This document shows, in pieces, positions 46,054-54,582 of a stretch of 64,000 nucleotides of DNA. A program made the translations under genes and the position numbers. The stretch covers positions 236,871-300,870 of the forward strand of contig NZ_BJUL01000004.1 in NCBI RefSeq assembly GCF_007989605.1. The letters are read 5' to 3'. How positions within the stretch are numbered: the first letter of the stretch is position 1; each line of letters starts with the position of its first letter. The stretch comes from Vreelandella venusta (GTDB lineage Bacteria > Pseudomonadota > Gammaproteobacteria > Pseudomonadales > Halomonadaceae). The notes below the pieces were generated by a model. It searched no databases, was not told the origin of the DNA, and was given only the letters and a program-made list of their open reading frames with translations.

Positions 46054-46530
46054 ATGGCAGAAGCAAGCGGCGGGTCTAAAAAACTGCTTTGGATAATGAT
46101 TGTATTGGTACTGCTTTCGTCAGCGGGTGCAGCGGCAGCTATCTATTTGGTGCTGGATCAGCGCGGCGGCAATGCTGAACACGACGAAACACTGCAAAAA
46201 ATTGAGCATGTACCGCCTGTCTTTACACGTATTGACCCATTTACTGTCAACCTGGCAGATGATCGCTATGGCTCCCGTTTGCTTTATACCGGCATTACGC
46301 TTCGGGTTGGCGACGAGCAAAGTAAGGCGATTATTGAAGAACACATGCCCCAGGTACGTAGCCGCTTGCTGATTTTATTATCCGGCAAACAGGCGAATGA
46401 GCTAACCTCCACTGAGGGGAAAGAAGCGCTGGCCCAAGCAATTATCAACCGCTTGAACGTCCCGCTTACCGAAAACCAGCCTCCACTAGACTTACGGGAA
46501 GTGCTGTTTACCGAATTCATTGTGCAATAA
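46054..46530 (+). CDS. fliL: Flagellar basal body-associated protein FliL
   Basis: FliL surrounds the stators and supports high torque. The 158-residue protein has a short cytoplasmic start, one membrane helix (about 10-32), and a periplasmic stomatin-like domain with PFTVNLADDRYGSRLLYTGI and the terminal LREVLFTEFIVQ. Normal. It opens the fliLMNOPQR group after a 168-base gap. Confidence 0.95.
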   Translation: MAEASGGSKKLLWIMIVLVLLSSAGAAAAIYLVLDQRGGNAEHDETLQKIEHVPPVFTRIDPFTVNLADDRYGSRLLYTGITLRVGDEQSKAIIEEHMPQVRSRLLILLSGKQANELTSTEGKEALAQAIINRLNVPLTENQPPLDLREVLFTEFIVQ

Positions 46531-46550
46531 CCCGGGAACTGGAGCCGTTC

Positions 46551-47606
46551 ATGTCACAGGACGATCTACTGTCCCAGGAAGAAATTGATGCCTTACTAAA
46601 GGGCGTCAGTGGCGATGATGAGCCTGCGGCTCCGTCATCGTCCACCCAAGAGGAAGCGCGCGTTCGCCCCTACGATCCCGCGACACAGCATCGAGTGATT
46701 CGTGAGCGCTTACACGCGTTAGACTTTATCAATGAGCGTTTTGCACGCTACTTCCGCAATGGTCTATTCAACTTGATACGGCGCAGTGCCGATATCACCG
46801 TTGAGTCGGTGCGTTATCAGAGCTTTAGCGACTTTTCGCGCAATGTTCCAGTACCCACCAACTTGAACCTTGTATCAATGAAGCCGCTGCGCGGATCAGC
46901 ACTCGTGGTCTTTCCACCTAACCTGGTGTTTATGGTGGTGGATAACTTGTTTGGTGGCGATGGTCGTTTCGTAACCAAATCGGATGGCCGCGAATTCACT
47001 AATACCGAGCAGCGTATTATCCAGCGCCTGCTCAACTTGGCCATTGATGCCTACCAAGAGGCGTGGAAGGTTGTTTATCCGTTAGAGGTGTTTTTTTTAC
47101 GTTCCGAAGTGCAATCCAAGTTTGCCAACATCACCAACTCGCCCAATGAGATTGTGGTGAACACCAAGTTCAATATTGAAGTGGGCAACCTGTCGAGCAA
47201 CTTTCAGATTTGTATGCCCTACGCCATGATTGAGCCGCTTAGGGATTTGCTCGCCAATCCGATTAATGACAGCAACCATGACCACGATGGCACATGGTCA
47301 CGGCGCATGGCGAACGAGCTTCGCCAATCAGAAGTTGAGTTAGTCGCTGAATTTGCCCAAATACCCAGCCGCATTGCCCAAGTAATGGGGCTTAAAAAGG
47401 GCGATGTGTTGCCCATGGATATTCCCAATACGATCACCGCTCGCGTCGACGGTGTCCCGGTGATGGAGTGCGAGTACGGGAGCCAACAGCAGCAACGCGC
47501 ATTACGCGTGCTACGTATGATCGACCATGCCGCTATGAATAACCTATCGTCCAAGGACTTTATTAAAGGTTCAACGCGACAGAAAGCCAAGGAACCCAAA
47601 GCATGA
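46551..47606 (+). CDS. fliM: Flagellar motor switch protein FliM
   Basis: The C-ring protein that binds CheY-P. The 351-residue protein starts with the CheY-binding segment LLSQEEIDALLKGV. The middle domain has RLHALDFINERFARYFR and the FliG-contact motif NLFGGDGRF. The C-terminal SpoA domain has GDVLPMDIPNTITARVDGVP. Its stop overlaps the fliN start. Confidence 0.97.
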   Translation: MSQDDLLSQEEIDALLKGVSGDDEPAAPSSSTQEEARVRPYDPATQHRVIRERLHALDFINERFARYFRNGLFNLIRRSADITVESVRYQSFSDFSRNVPVPTNLNLVSMKPLRGSALVVFPPNLVFMVVDNLFGGDGRFVTKSDGREFTNTEQRIIQRLLNLAIDAYQEAWKVVYPLEVFFLRSEVQSKFANITNSPNEIVVNTKFNIEVGNLSSNFQICMPYAMIEPLRDLLANPINDSNHDHDGTWSRRMANELRQSEVELVAEFAQIPSRIAQVMGLKKGDVLPMDIPNTITARVDGVPVMECEYGSQQQQRALRVLRMIDHAAMNNLSSKDFIKGSTRQKAKEPKA

Positions 47607-48121
47607 CTGATCCAAATAAACCCGATCAAAAGGTCTCTGATGATGATTGGGCGGACGCCATGTCAGAGCAAGAAGAGCCCAGTTCGAGTGCCGATGCCGC
47701 AGGCGAGGAAGACCCATGGGCAGCGGCCATGGCCGAGCAAGAAGCCGCCGAGGAAGCAGACGACTCAAGCAGCAAGCCTGAGCCAGAAGCCCCTGCTGCT
47801 AAACCAGCAAGCGATGAAGTATTTCGCCCGCTAAGTGCTGAAAGTGGCCATGCCAAGTCTCGCGACTTGGAAATGATCATGGATATCCCGGTCAAGCTTA
47901 CGGTGGAGTTAGGCCGCACCAAGCTAACCATCAAACAACTACTTGAACTTGCCCAGGGGTCAGTGATTGAGTTGGAAGGCCTCGCTGGTGAGCCCATGGA
48001 TATTTTGATCAATGGCTATTTAATTGCCCAAGGGGAAGTAGTTGTGGTGGAAGATAAATACGGCATTCGCATCACAGAGATTATTACCCCCTCTGAGCGC
48101 ATTCATAAACTCAACCGATGA
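47603..48121 (+). CDS. fliN: Flagellar motor switch protein FliN
   Basis: The C-ring base protein. The C-terminal SpoA domain (about 90-170) is typical, with MDIPVKLTVELGRTKLTIKQ (20 residues shown), VIELEGLAGEPMDILING and YGIRITEIITPSERI. The first 80 residues are acidic and alanine-rich (EEPSSSADAAGEEDPW), longer than enteric FliN. It overlaps fliM and fliO by four bases each. Confidence 0.96.
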   Translation: MTDPNKPDQKVSDDDWADAMSEQEEPSSSADAAGEEDPWAAAMAEQEAAEEADDSSSKPEPEAPAAKPASDEVFRPLSAESGHAKSRDLEMIMDIPVKLTVELGRTKLTIKQLLELAQGSVIELEGLAGEPMDILINGYLIAQGEVVVVEDKYGIRITEIITPSERIHKLNR

Positions 48122-48570
48122 GCGTCGCTTCCTCTTCTTCATCGAGCACCTCACTGGATGCCATTAGCGGTAGCGGTGATGCCTTAATCGGCATGGCAGC
48201 ACTCGGCAAAACGGCCGCGGCACTCGCTCTGGTCATTGCCATTATTCTGCTATGCACAGCGGTACTCAAACGCTGGCAAACCGCCCGCTATCAACATGGT
48301 GCTCACTTAAAAATTGTGGGCAATACCGCGGTAGGCAATCGCGAGCGTATCGTCGTGGTTGAGATAGAGGATACGTGGCTGGTCGTCGGCGTTAGCAATG
48401 GGCGGATCACCAAACTGCACGAACGTCCTGCGCCGACAGATCGCCCCACTGCGTCACCCGCCGAGGCGCCTTCGCGGTTTTCTCAGCGTTTAGCCCAGGC
48501 CCTAGCCACCAGCCAGGGCAAACGCGATGCCGAGCCCCCCACCGCTTCCGATTCAAACCACACACCATGA
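48118..48570 (+). CDS. fliO: Flagellar biosynthesis protein FliO
   Basis: FliO helps assemble the FliP ring of the export gate. The 150-residue protein has a short serine-rich start, one membrane helix (AAALALVIAIILLCTAVL, about 35-55), and a cytoplasmic part with LKIVGNTAVGNRERIVVVEIE and LVVGVSNGRI. It overlaps fliN and fliP by four bases. The P/A-rich tail is not conserved. Confidence 0.9.
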   Translation: MSVASSSSSSTSLDAISGSGDALIGMAALGKTAAALALVIAIILLCTAVLKRWQTARYQHGAHLKIVGNTAVGNRERIVVVEIEDTWLVVGVSNGRITKLHERPAPTDRPTASPAEAPSRFSQRLAQALATSQGKRDAEPPTASDSNHTP

Positions 48571-49347
48571 GATTCGAGATGCACTTCGCTTGGCCTTATG
48601 GGCGGCGTTGGTGGCTAATACTTGCCACGATCGCCTGCTGCTTATTTGTTCTACCTGCTCATGCGCAGCAGCTTCCTGGACTGGTATCTCAACCTTTAGA
48701 TAATGGTGGTCAGCAGTGGTCGCTGTCGTTACAAACGCTGCTATTTTTAAGCTCTCTGGCTTTTCTGCCAGCCATGCTGCTCATGATGACCAGCTTTACG
48801 CGCATTATTATTGTTCTTAGTTTGCTCAGAACAGCCATGGGTACCCAGGCCACGCCGCCAAACCAAGTTTTATTAGGTATCGCGTTGTTCTTGACGTTTT
48901 TTATTATGTCGCCTGTCTTAAACCAAGTGTACGACATCGCTTGGGTGCCGCTTACTAATGAAACGATCAATTTTGAAGAGTTCTTACTGCAGGCTCAGCA
49001 ACCATTTCGTGAATTCATGCTCGCCCAGACCCGCGAGCCTGATTTAGCGCTTTTTGTGCGTCTTGCGGAGGTAGGCCCCATGCAAGGCCCCGAAGAGCTA
49101 CCTATGCGGGTCTTACTGCCTGCCTTTAGTTACCAGTGAGCTTAAAACTGCCTTTCAGATTGGTTTTACTATTTTTATTCCTTTTCTGATTATCGACTTA
49201 GTGGTCGCTAGCACGCTGATGGCGCTCGGCATGATGATGGTGCCACCGATCACGATTTCACTGCCCTTTAAGCTCATGCTGTTTGTATTGGTCGATGGCT
49301 GGCAGTTGATTATCGGCTCGCTAGCAGAAAGCTTTTACATGATTTGA
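48567..49347 (+). pseudogene. fliP: fliP, interrupted by a one-base frameshift
   Basis: FliP forms the core of the export gate with FliQ and FliR. The open frame gives 187 good residues (signal peptide, first membrane segments, conserved [11 protein letters not shown]), then SYQ and a stop at 49137-49139. If A49128 is skipped, the frame continues [13 protein letters not shown]...[15 protein letters not shown] to TGA at 49345-49347. That restores a normal 259-residue FliP with its last two membrane segments. The site (CCTTTAGTTACC) is not a long homopolymer. It is either a real mutation, which should stop flagellar assembly, or an assembly error. Confidence 0.88.
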
Positions 49348-49375
49348 GCGTCGCGTTCAGCGGCCAGGAGTATCC

Positions 49376-49645
49376 ATGACCCCGGAAATGGTGATGAGCA
49401 TTGCTTACCAAGGCATGCGAGTAACGCTTTTTCTTGCAGGCCCTATGCTGCTGGCCGCCCTCTTCACCGGCCTTATCATTAGCTTGTTCCAGGCAGCAAC
49501 CCAAATAAATGAAATGACGCTGACCTTCATTCCCAAAATATTAGCCGTCTTTGCCGTATTGGTACTTGCAGGGCCTTGGCTCCTCGGTTTGATCACCGAC
49601 TTCACCCATCGCCTCTTCAGCAATATTCCCAGTATGGTGATGTAA
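49376..49645 (+). CDS. fliQ: Flagellar export gate protein FliQ
   Basis: The 89-residue protein has two membrane helices (about 16-40 and 53-75) and the family start MTPEMVMSIAYQGMRVTLF, with FQAATQINEMTLTFIPKI between the helices. Four or so copies sit beside the FliP5R ring. It lies 28 bases after the true end of fliP and five bases before fliR. Confidence 0.96.
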   Translation: MTPEMVMSIAYQGMRVTLFLAGPMLLAALFTGLIISLFQAATQINEMTLTFIPKILAVFAVLVLAGPWLLGLITDFTHRLFSNIPSMVM

Positions 49646-49649
49646 CGCC

Positions 49650-50441
49650 ATGGTGGAGGTGACGTTCGCCCAGCTCCAGGCGTGGTTAGTGGCTTTCTTT
49701 TGGCCATTTGCACGTATTACTGCCTTTATGGCGGCTTCGCCTCTCTGGGGCCATTCCAGCGTTCCGAATCAGGCCAAGGTGGCGTTAGCCGCGATCATTG
49801 CCATTGTGATTGCCCCGATATTGCCTGCCATGCCTGATATTCCCATCGTGTCGTGGGCAAGCGTAGGTATCCTGGTTGAGCAACTGCTGATAGGCGTTGC
49901 GATTGGCTTAGTCATGCATATTGTTTTCGCCGTAGTGCAGGCAGCTGGTGAGTTTATCGGCTTGCAGATGGGTTTGGCGTTTGCCAGCTTTTTCGATATG
50001 TCGAGTGGCACCAATATCATGGTGCTATCGCGTATTCTTTATATGATTACGCTGTTGATGTTTCTGGCGATGAATGGCCACCTGATGGTGTTAGAAACGT
50101 TGATCATGAGCTTTGAAACACTCCCCATTGGCATTGGTGCCTTAAATCCGAATGCGTTTGAGCTGCTGGCGCGTTATGCAGGTACTATTTTTGCTTCCGG
50201 AATGCTGCTTGCGCTACCGCTGGTCGGCTCACTGTTGATCATTAACTTAGCACTCGGCATTCTCAACCGCTCAGCGCCGCAGTTGACGGTATTCAATATC
50301 GGTTTTCCCGCCTCATTAACCGTTGGGCTTATCCTGCTGATGGTATTAATGACAGACATCGGCCGCTTTTTACAGCAGCTCTTTAGCCAGGGGCTGGCCT
50401 TTATGCAGAGCCTGATCGAGACCATGGCACCACTAGGCTAG
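49650..50441 (+). CDS. fliR: Flagellar export gate protein FliR
   Basis: The 263-residue protein has about six membrane segments and FliR features: RITAFMAASPLWG, the conserved charged segment AAGEFIGLQMGLAFASFFDM, and TVFNIGFPASLTVGL. It closes the FliP-FliQ-FliR pore. Last gene of the fli run, followed by a strong terminator. Confidence 0.96.
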   Translation: MVEVTFAQLQAWLVAFFWPFARITAFMAASPLWGHSSVPNQAKVALAAIIAIVIAPILPAMPDIPIVSWASVGILVEQLLIGVAIGLVMHIVFAVVQAAGEFIGLQMGLAFASFFDMSSGTNIMVLSRILYMITLLMFLAMNGHLMVLETLIMSFETLPIGIGALNPNAFELLARYAGTIFASGMLLALPLVGSLLIINLALGILNRSAPQLTVFNIGFPASLTVGLILLMVLMTDIGRFLQQLFSQGLAFMQSLIETMAPLG

Positions 50442-50458
50442 TGTGCAAAGCGCACCTG

Positions 50459-50495
50459 AAAAAGGCCCCAACCGCTAGCGGTTGGGGCCTTTTTT
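50459..50495. terminator. Strong bidirectional terminator between fliR and flgL
   Basis: A perfect 26-base palindrome (GGCCCCAACCGCT and its complement) is flanked by AAAAA on the left and TTTTTT on the right, so it works as an intrinsic terminator on both strands. It separates the convergent fliLMNOPQR and flgBCDEFGHIJKL transcripts. Confidence 0.93.
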
Positions 50496-50530
50496 AATGC
50501 AACATCATGCACGACTAAAGCGTGGCCGAT

Positions 50531-51784
50531 TTACATATAGTCGAACAACGACATGCCTTTAATATCGACGAATGCTTTCTGAGCAGCCTGAAGACCCACT
50601 TGGCGTAAACTATATTCAGAAATCGCTTCGACGTAATTCAAATCGACCAAGTCAGACAGGGTTTGCTCATAGTTAAGCTTTCGGTTGCTGCCTACCGCAT
50701 CAATCACTTCCAGCTCATTCAGACGAGCACCCGCAGAAGCACGAACGGAAAGCACGTTATCGAGCGCATTATCAAGATCACGCATCGACGTATTAAGCGT
50801 ATTACGTAACGCAGCTTTTTCCGTGGTGCTTTGGGCAGGCATTTCTAGCACGCTAATCGCTGCTTCCATAGTGCGAAACAGGTCCGCACCACGCTGCTCA
50901 CTACCCGCCCGGGCAATTAAGATTTCATCATCGGGCTCGGCGCTGCCGGTAAGTGTGATATTAAGCCCAGCAAAACTAAGCTGCTGGCCGTCGCCAACAT
51001 ATTCACCACTGGCCACTAAATCAGCGGCGTCTTCCTGCCAGGCACCGTCGCTAAAACGTTGCACTTGATAGCTGATGCCGCTACCCAGCGCTGCATCTTC
51101 ACTGAACACAACACGATAGCTGTCGCCATAGCCTGGAGCGTTAACATCGGTCAGCTGAGGCCCCTTGAAGGTAACGCCCCCGAGGTTTTCTGTACTAGCT
51201 TCAGCGATATAGCCAGCACCGCTGGGGACGCCCTGAAAAATCGAGGCACCATTTTCAGCAACAGGCATCAAACGCGAAGAATCGACACGCTGCTGGCGTG
51301 AATTGTTATCACCGTTATATTCCACGTTGCCGTCTGCCGATTTAACAAACGGCGGAGCATTATCTTTATAACCGCCGAATAAGTAGCGACCATTGCCATC
51401 GGTGGCATTCGCCTGACCCAGCATCGTTTCGTAAATGCCTTTTAGATCACTGGCAATGGATTCACGGTCCACATCGCTCAGCGTATCGCTAGAGGCTTGA
51501 ATCAGCAGCGTTTTAGCACTAGTCACTGCATCACTGACACTGTTAAGAATGCTCTCAGTTTGCGACAGTGAATTGCGTGCCGAAACCCGAGCGTCTGAAA
51601 ACTGCTGATTCATCGCCCTGGATTGATCAACGCCGACAGCACGTGATGCTGCCTGCGGATCATCGGAAGGATTCACCACGCGACGGCCACTGGCAATTTG
51701 CTGGCTAACTTTCAAGAAATCGCTTTGCTGCCGGTTAATAGAAGCCGTGCTCTGCTCAAACATAGTGACCGTACTAATACGCAT
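50531..51784 (-). CDS. flgL: Hook-filament junction protein FlgL (HAP3)
   Basis: The 417-residue protein has flagellin-type N- and C-terminal helices: MRISTVTMFEQSTASINRQ and SQQIASGRRVVNPSDDP at the start, LSDLVDLNYVEAISEYSLRQ and IKGMSLFDYM at the end. It joins FlgK to the filament. Last gene of the flg run, 15 bases after flgK, presumably on the same sigma-28 transcript. Confidence 0.96.
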   Translation of the reverse strand: MRISTVTMFEQSTASINRQQSDFLKVSQQIASGRRVVNPSDDPQAASRAVGVDQSRAMNQQFSDARVSARNSLSQTESILNSVSDAVTSAKTLLIQASSDTLSDVDRESIASDLKGIYETMLGQANATDGNGRYLFGGYKDNAPPFVKSADGNVEYNGDNNSRQQRVDSSRLMPVAENGASIFQGVPSGAGYIAEASTENLGGVTFKGPQLTDVNAPGYGDSYRVVFSEDAALGSGISYQVQRFSDGAWQEDAADLVASGEYVGDGQQLSFAGLNITLTGSAEPDDEILIARAGSEQRGADLFRTMEAAISVLEMPAQSTTEKAALRNTLNTSMRDLDNALDNVLSVRASAGARLNELEVIDAVGSNRKLNYEQTLSDLVDLNYVEAISEYSLRQVGLQAAQKAFVDIKGMSLFDYM

Positions 51785-51799
51785 CGCCTAAGCTCCTTA

Positions 51800-53464
51800 T
51801 TAGTTCCGTAGATTCAAGATGGTATCCAGAATGGCACCTGCGGTATCAATCACGCGCGCATTCGCTTGGTAATATCGCTGATAGCGAATCAGGTTAGCCG
51901 CTTCTTCATCAAGATTAACACCCGACTCTGATTGCTGAACCGCTTCCAGTTGATCGGTTAGCCCTTGTCGAGCATCTAAATTCACCTGGACAATATTGGC
52001 ACGGTTACCCACATCGCTAACAATGACGCCATACGCGCCGCTCACCGATGCGCTACCACCCACGATGGCTTTTTGCTGTAGATCCTGTAACGCCAAGGCA
52101 TTGCGGTTATCGCCCGCGCCAGTAGCTACCCAATCGGCAGGGTCGTCTTCAGGATTGGCTGGCTTGCCTGCAGCGATACGGTCTAGCTCATTGATGGTGA
52201 CATCCATATCGCTTGCGCCACGTCGCACCGGCTGCACTTCAAAACGGTCACCATCGTTAGGCGTGCCGCTAATCGTGAGCGCTACACCACCAAACGTCAG
52301 CGCACCGGTTCCCGCGTTCCAGTCAATATCGTCTACTGTTGCTCCGTTATCGTTACGCGTAACGGTAGGCGCACCACCCTCAAAGCGAACGGTGTAGTCC
52401 GTCGCGCGAAGCTGGTCAATCGTGTCGCTATCAAATTCGGCAGATTCAACGACGGCGGTGCCGCTGTTATTCGTATGACTAAACGTTTGGGGCGAGTACA
52501 CGGCAAAAAAATCGCCACCTTGCTCACCATCCAGGTCGACACCCTGCTTGTGCTGCTCGTTAAACGCCAGTGATAGAGAAACCGCCAATTGGCCAATTTG
52601 GTTCTGAGTTTTATCCAGGGTTTCTGAACGAAATGTCATCAGACCACCCAGCGCGCCGCCTTTAATCGCTGACTCTTCTAACTGAGTCACGCCACCTTCA
52701 CCATCACGATAAGCCACCACTGTACGCTGTGGATCAGCTTCTGATTGCATAGTTTCAAGCTTAAACGCGCTGGTACCCGTCACTAACGGCTGACCATTCG
52801 GCAAACTGAGGTTATAGCTTTTTCCATCTTGGATATTTAAGCGCATATCCATGCGTTCATTGAGCTCAGAAACCAAATGATCGCGCTGGTTCAACAGGCT
52901 ATTGGGCGCTTCACCGCTACGCGCACGGGCCAGCGCAATTTCGCGATTTAGGCCGGCAATTTGTTCGGTCGTGTTATTTATCTGAAAAACTTCATCTTTG
53001 ATTTGGCTATTGATGTTGCTCTGCATATCTTGCAGATAACCATCAAAGGAGCGGAATTGGGCGCTGAGAGTATTGGCTGAGCCAACAACGCCTTGGCGGG
53101 CAGCAGGATCCGCTGGTGCACTGGCCAAATCTTCCAAAGAGGAGAAAAACGACTGCATTAATGGCGACAAGCCCGCTTCTCGATCCGCAAGCAAGTTATC
53201 AATTTGGGTGATTTGGTTGTGATAAGTCGCCAGTGCGCTTGATTGAGTTTTGGCGCTGTTAAGCTGGCTCGAGACATACGTATTAAACTGGCGTTCGATA
53301 CTGTTGACCTTAACGCCACCGCCTACAGCCCCTTGGCCAAGCTGAGCCACCTCACGATTATACCCAGGCGTATAAACATTACTTATATTGTTGCTGGTGG
53401 TATTGAGGGCATTTTGCGCCACATTAAGGCCGCTTAAGCCGATTGAAAACATGCTCATGGTCAA
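51800..53464 (-). CDS. flgK: Hook-filament junction protein FlgK (HAP1)
   Basis: The 554-residue protein starts MTMSMFSIGLSGLNVAQNAL with the rod/hook motif NTTSNNISNVYTPGYNRE. The end carries GVNLDEEAANLIRYQRYYQAN and the final helix. A variable surface region (about 300-440) has repeated D/G-rich strands. It caps the hook before filament growth. A sigma-28 promoter lies just upstream. Confidence 0.97.
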   Translation of the reverse strand: MTMSMFSIGLSGLNVAQNALNTTSNNISNVYTPGYNREVAQLGQGAVGGGVKVNSIERQFNTYVSSQLNSAKTQSSALATYHNQITQIDNLLADREAGLSPLMQSFFSSLEDLASAPADPAARQGVVGSANTLSAQFRSFDGYLQDMQSNINSQIKDEVFQINNTTEQIAGLNREIALARARSGEAPNSLLNQRDHLVSELNERMDMRLNIQDGKSYNLSLPNGQPLVTGTSAFKLETMQSEADPQRTVVAYRDGEGGVTQLEESAIKGGALGGLMTFRSETLDKTQNQIGQLAVSLSLAFNEQHKQGVDLDGEQGGDFFAVYSPQTFSHTNNSGTAVVESAEFDSDTIDQLRATDYTVRFEGGAPTVTRNDNGATVDDIDWNAGTGALTFGGVALTISGTPNDGDRFEVQPVRRGASDMDVTINELDRIAAGKPANPEDDPADWVATGAGDNRNALALQDLQQKAIVGGSASVSGAYGVIVSDVGNRANIVQVNLDARQGLTDQLEAVQQSESGVNLDEEAANLIRYQRYYQANARVIDTAGAILDTILNLRN

Positions 53465-53485
53465 TTCCTTAGGCCGATAAGTTGT

Positions 53486-53512
53486 CTATCGGCAGTGCGC
53501 AGCAAAACTTAA
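53486..53512 (-). promoter_or_regulatory. Sigma-28 (FliA) promoter of flgKL
   Basis: On the minus strand: TTAAGTTT (53512-53505), 11 bases, GCCGATAG (53493-53486), 22 bases before the flgK start codon. The short leader is unusual. The -10 box is also one arm of the inverted repeat GCCGATA-N7-TATCGGC at 53473-53493. Confidence 0.82.
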
Positions 53513-53520
53513 ATCACACG

Positions 53521-54582
53521 TTAGCGGGAATCTGCGAGAAACTCGCGCCCCGTCGCTATCGGCCCCATGGTGTTCATGACAGCGACGAGTTTATTGGCAT
53601 AGTGGGGGTCCGTCGCATAACCGCCTCGCTGTAGTTCATGAGCGGCTTGATGCGCATCAGCGGCCTGCACTACGCCCGCGTAGCGTGGGTTGTTGCCGAT
53701 CAAATTGGCATAGTCGGTAAACGCATGCTCAAACGAGTCATAGACGCGGAAAGAGTCCACAACCTGGACTCGACGGCCGTTAATATACTCGTGGGTGACA
53801 ATATCGGTCGTTTTACCCTGCCAATGACTGCCCGCCTTAATACCAAACAAGTTGTGGCTATTGCCGCCGTGTTGCGTGGCAATTTCATGGCGGCCCCAGC
53901 CTGTTTCCAGCGCTGCTTGTGCCAGAATTAGTTCGGCTGGCACCCCGGTGGCATCACTGGCAGCCTGGGCTGGAGCGGCCAATGTCGTTAAGAAGCGCTG
54001 AACATGATCGGGTGCATGACTGAAACTGCCTGGTGTCACGGCGGAAGTGGGCGTAGCCGTTGAGGCAACGGCCGATGCCGTGTTGGTATTGCTGGTCTCA
54101 GCGGCTGAGCGTTGGCTAATCGCATCTAGTTCAGCCAAGAACCGCCCACCACTCGATGCTGGCGCATAACCACCGCGATTCGGCTGCAGTGGCTCATCCA
54201 ACACCCTCGGGGTACCGCGTGGTATACCCGCGATCAGCGCTTGCAGTTCTTGGTCAGCGCTACCTGACTTGTGATTGACCAGTCCTTGGCGCTGCAGCTG
54301 CTCCACCAGCATATCCGCCAATCCCATGCCTTTAGACGAGACTACTTGCGACCACTGCTGATCTAACATCTGCTGGTAAGTATCCGTTGTCGAACTGCTC
54401 AACAGACCAGAAGAAGGAATAGCATCGCGCATGCTTTTCATCATCATCTGCACAAATAGGGCTTCAAACTGCTGGGCAGCGCCGTGTACACCGGCATCAG
54501 GATCCACTCGGGCGTTGTGCTGCAGGCGCTGAAAGCCGTTCATGTCCAGCGCGAATTGGCTGGTCATATCGCCAATGCTCAT
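53521..54582 (-). CDS. flgJ: Rod-cap and peptidoglycan hydrolase FlgJ
   Basis: FlgJ caps the growing rod and opens the peptidoglycan. The N-terminal half has AAQQFEALFVQMMMKSMRDA and the rod-scaffold region. After an S/T/A-rich linker (about 165-200), the C-terminal half is a glucosaminidase-type domain with LILAQAALETGWGRHE (catalytic glutamate) and NSHNLFGIKAG. The 353 residues have the two-domain form usual in gammaproteobacteria. It directly abuts flgI. Confidence 0.95.
   Translation of the reverse strand: MSIGDMTSQFALDMNGFQRLQHNARVDPDAGVHGAAQQFEALFVQMMMKSMRDAIPSSGLLSSSTTDTYQQMLDQQWSQVVSSKGMGLADMLVEQLQRQGLVNHKSGSADQELQALIAGIPRGTPRVLDEPLQPNRGGYAPASSGGRFLAELDAISQRSAAETSNTNTASAVASTATPTSAVTPGSFSHAPDHVQRFLTTLAAPAQAASDATGVPAELILAQAALETGWGRHEIATQHGGNSHNLFGIKAGSHWQGKTTDIVTHEYINGRRVQVVDSFRVYDSFEHAFTDYANLIGNNPRYAGVVQAADAHQAAHELQRGGYATDPHYANKLVAVMNTMGPIATGREFLADSR

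Noticed and set aside
49125..49140. Programmed ribosomal frameshift in fliP
   Set aside because: A +1 shift at TTT-AGT would need phenylalanine tRNA to re-pair poorly, and no stimulatory sequence is evident; mutation or sequencing error is simpler.
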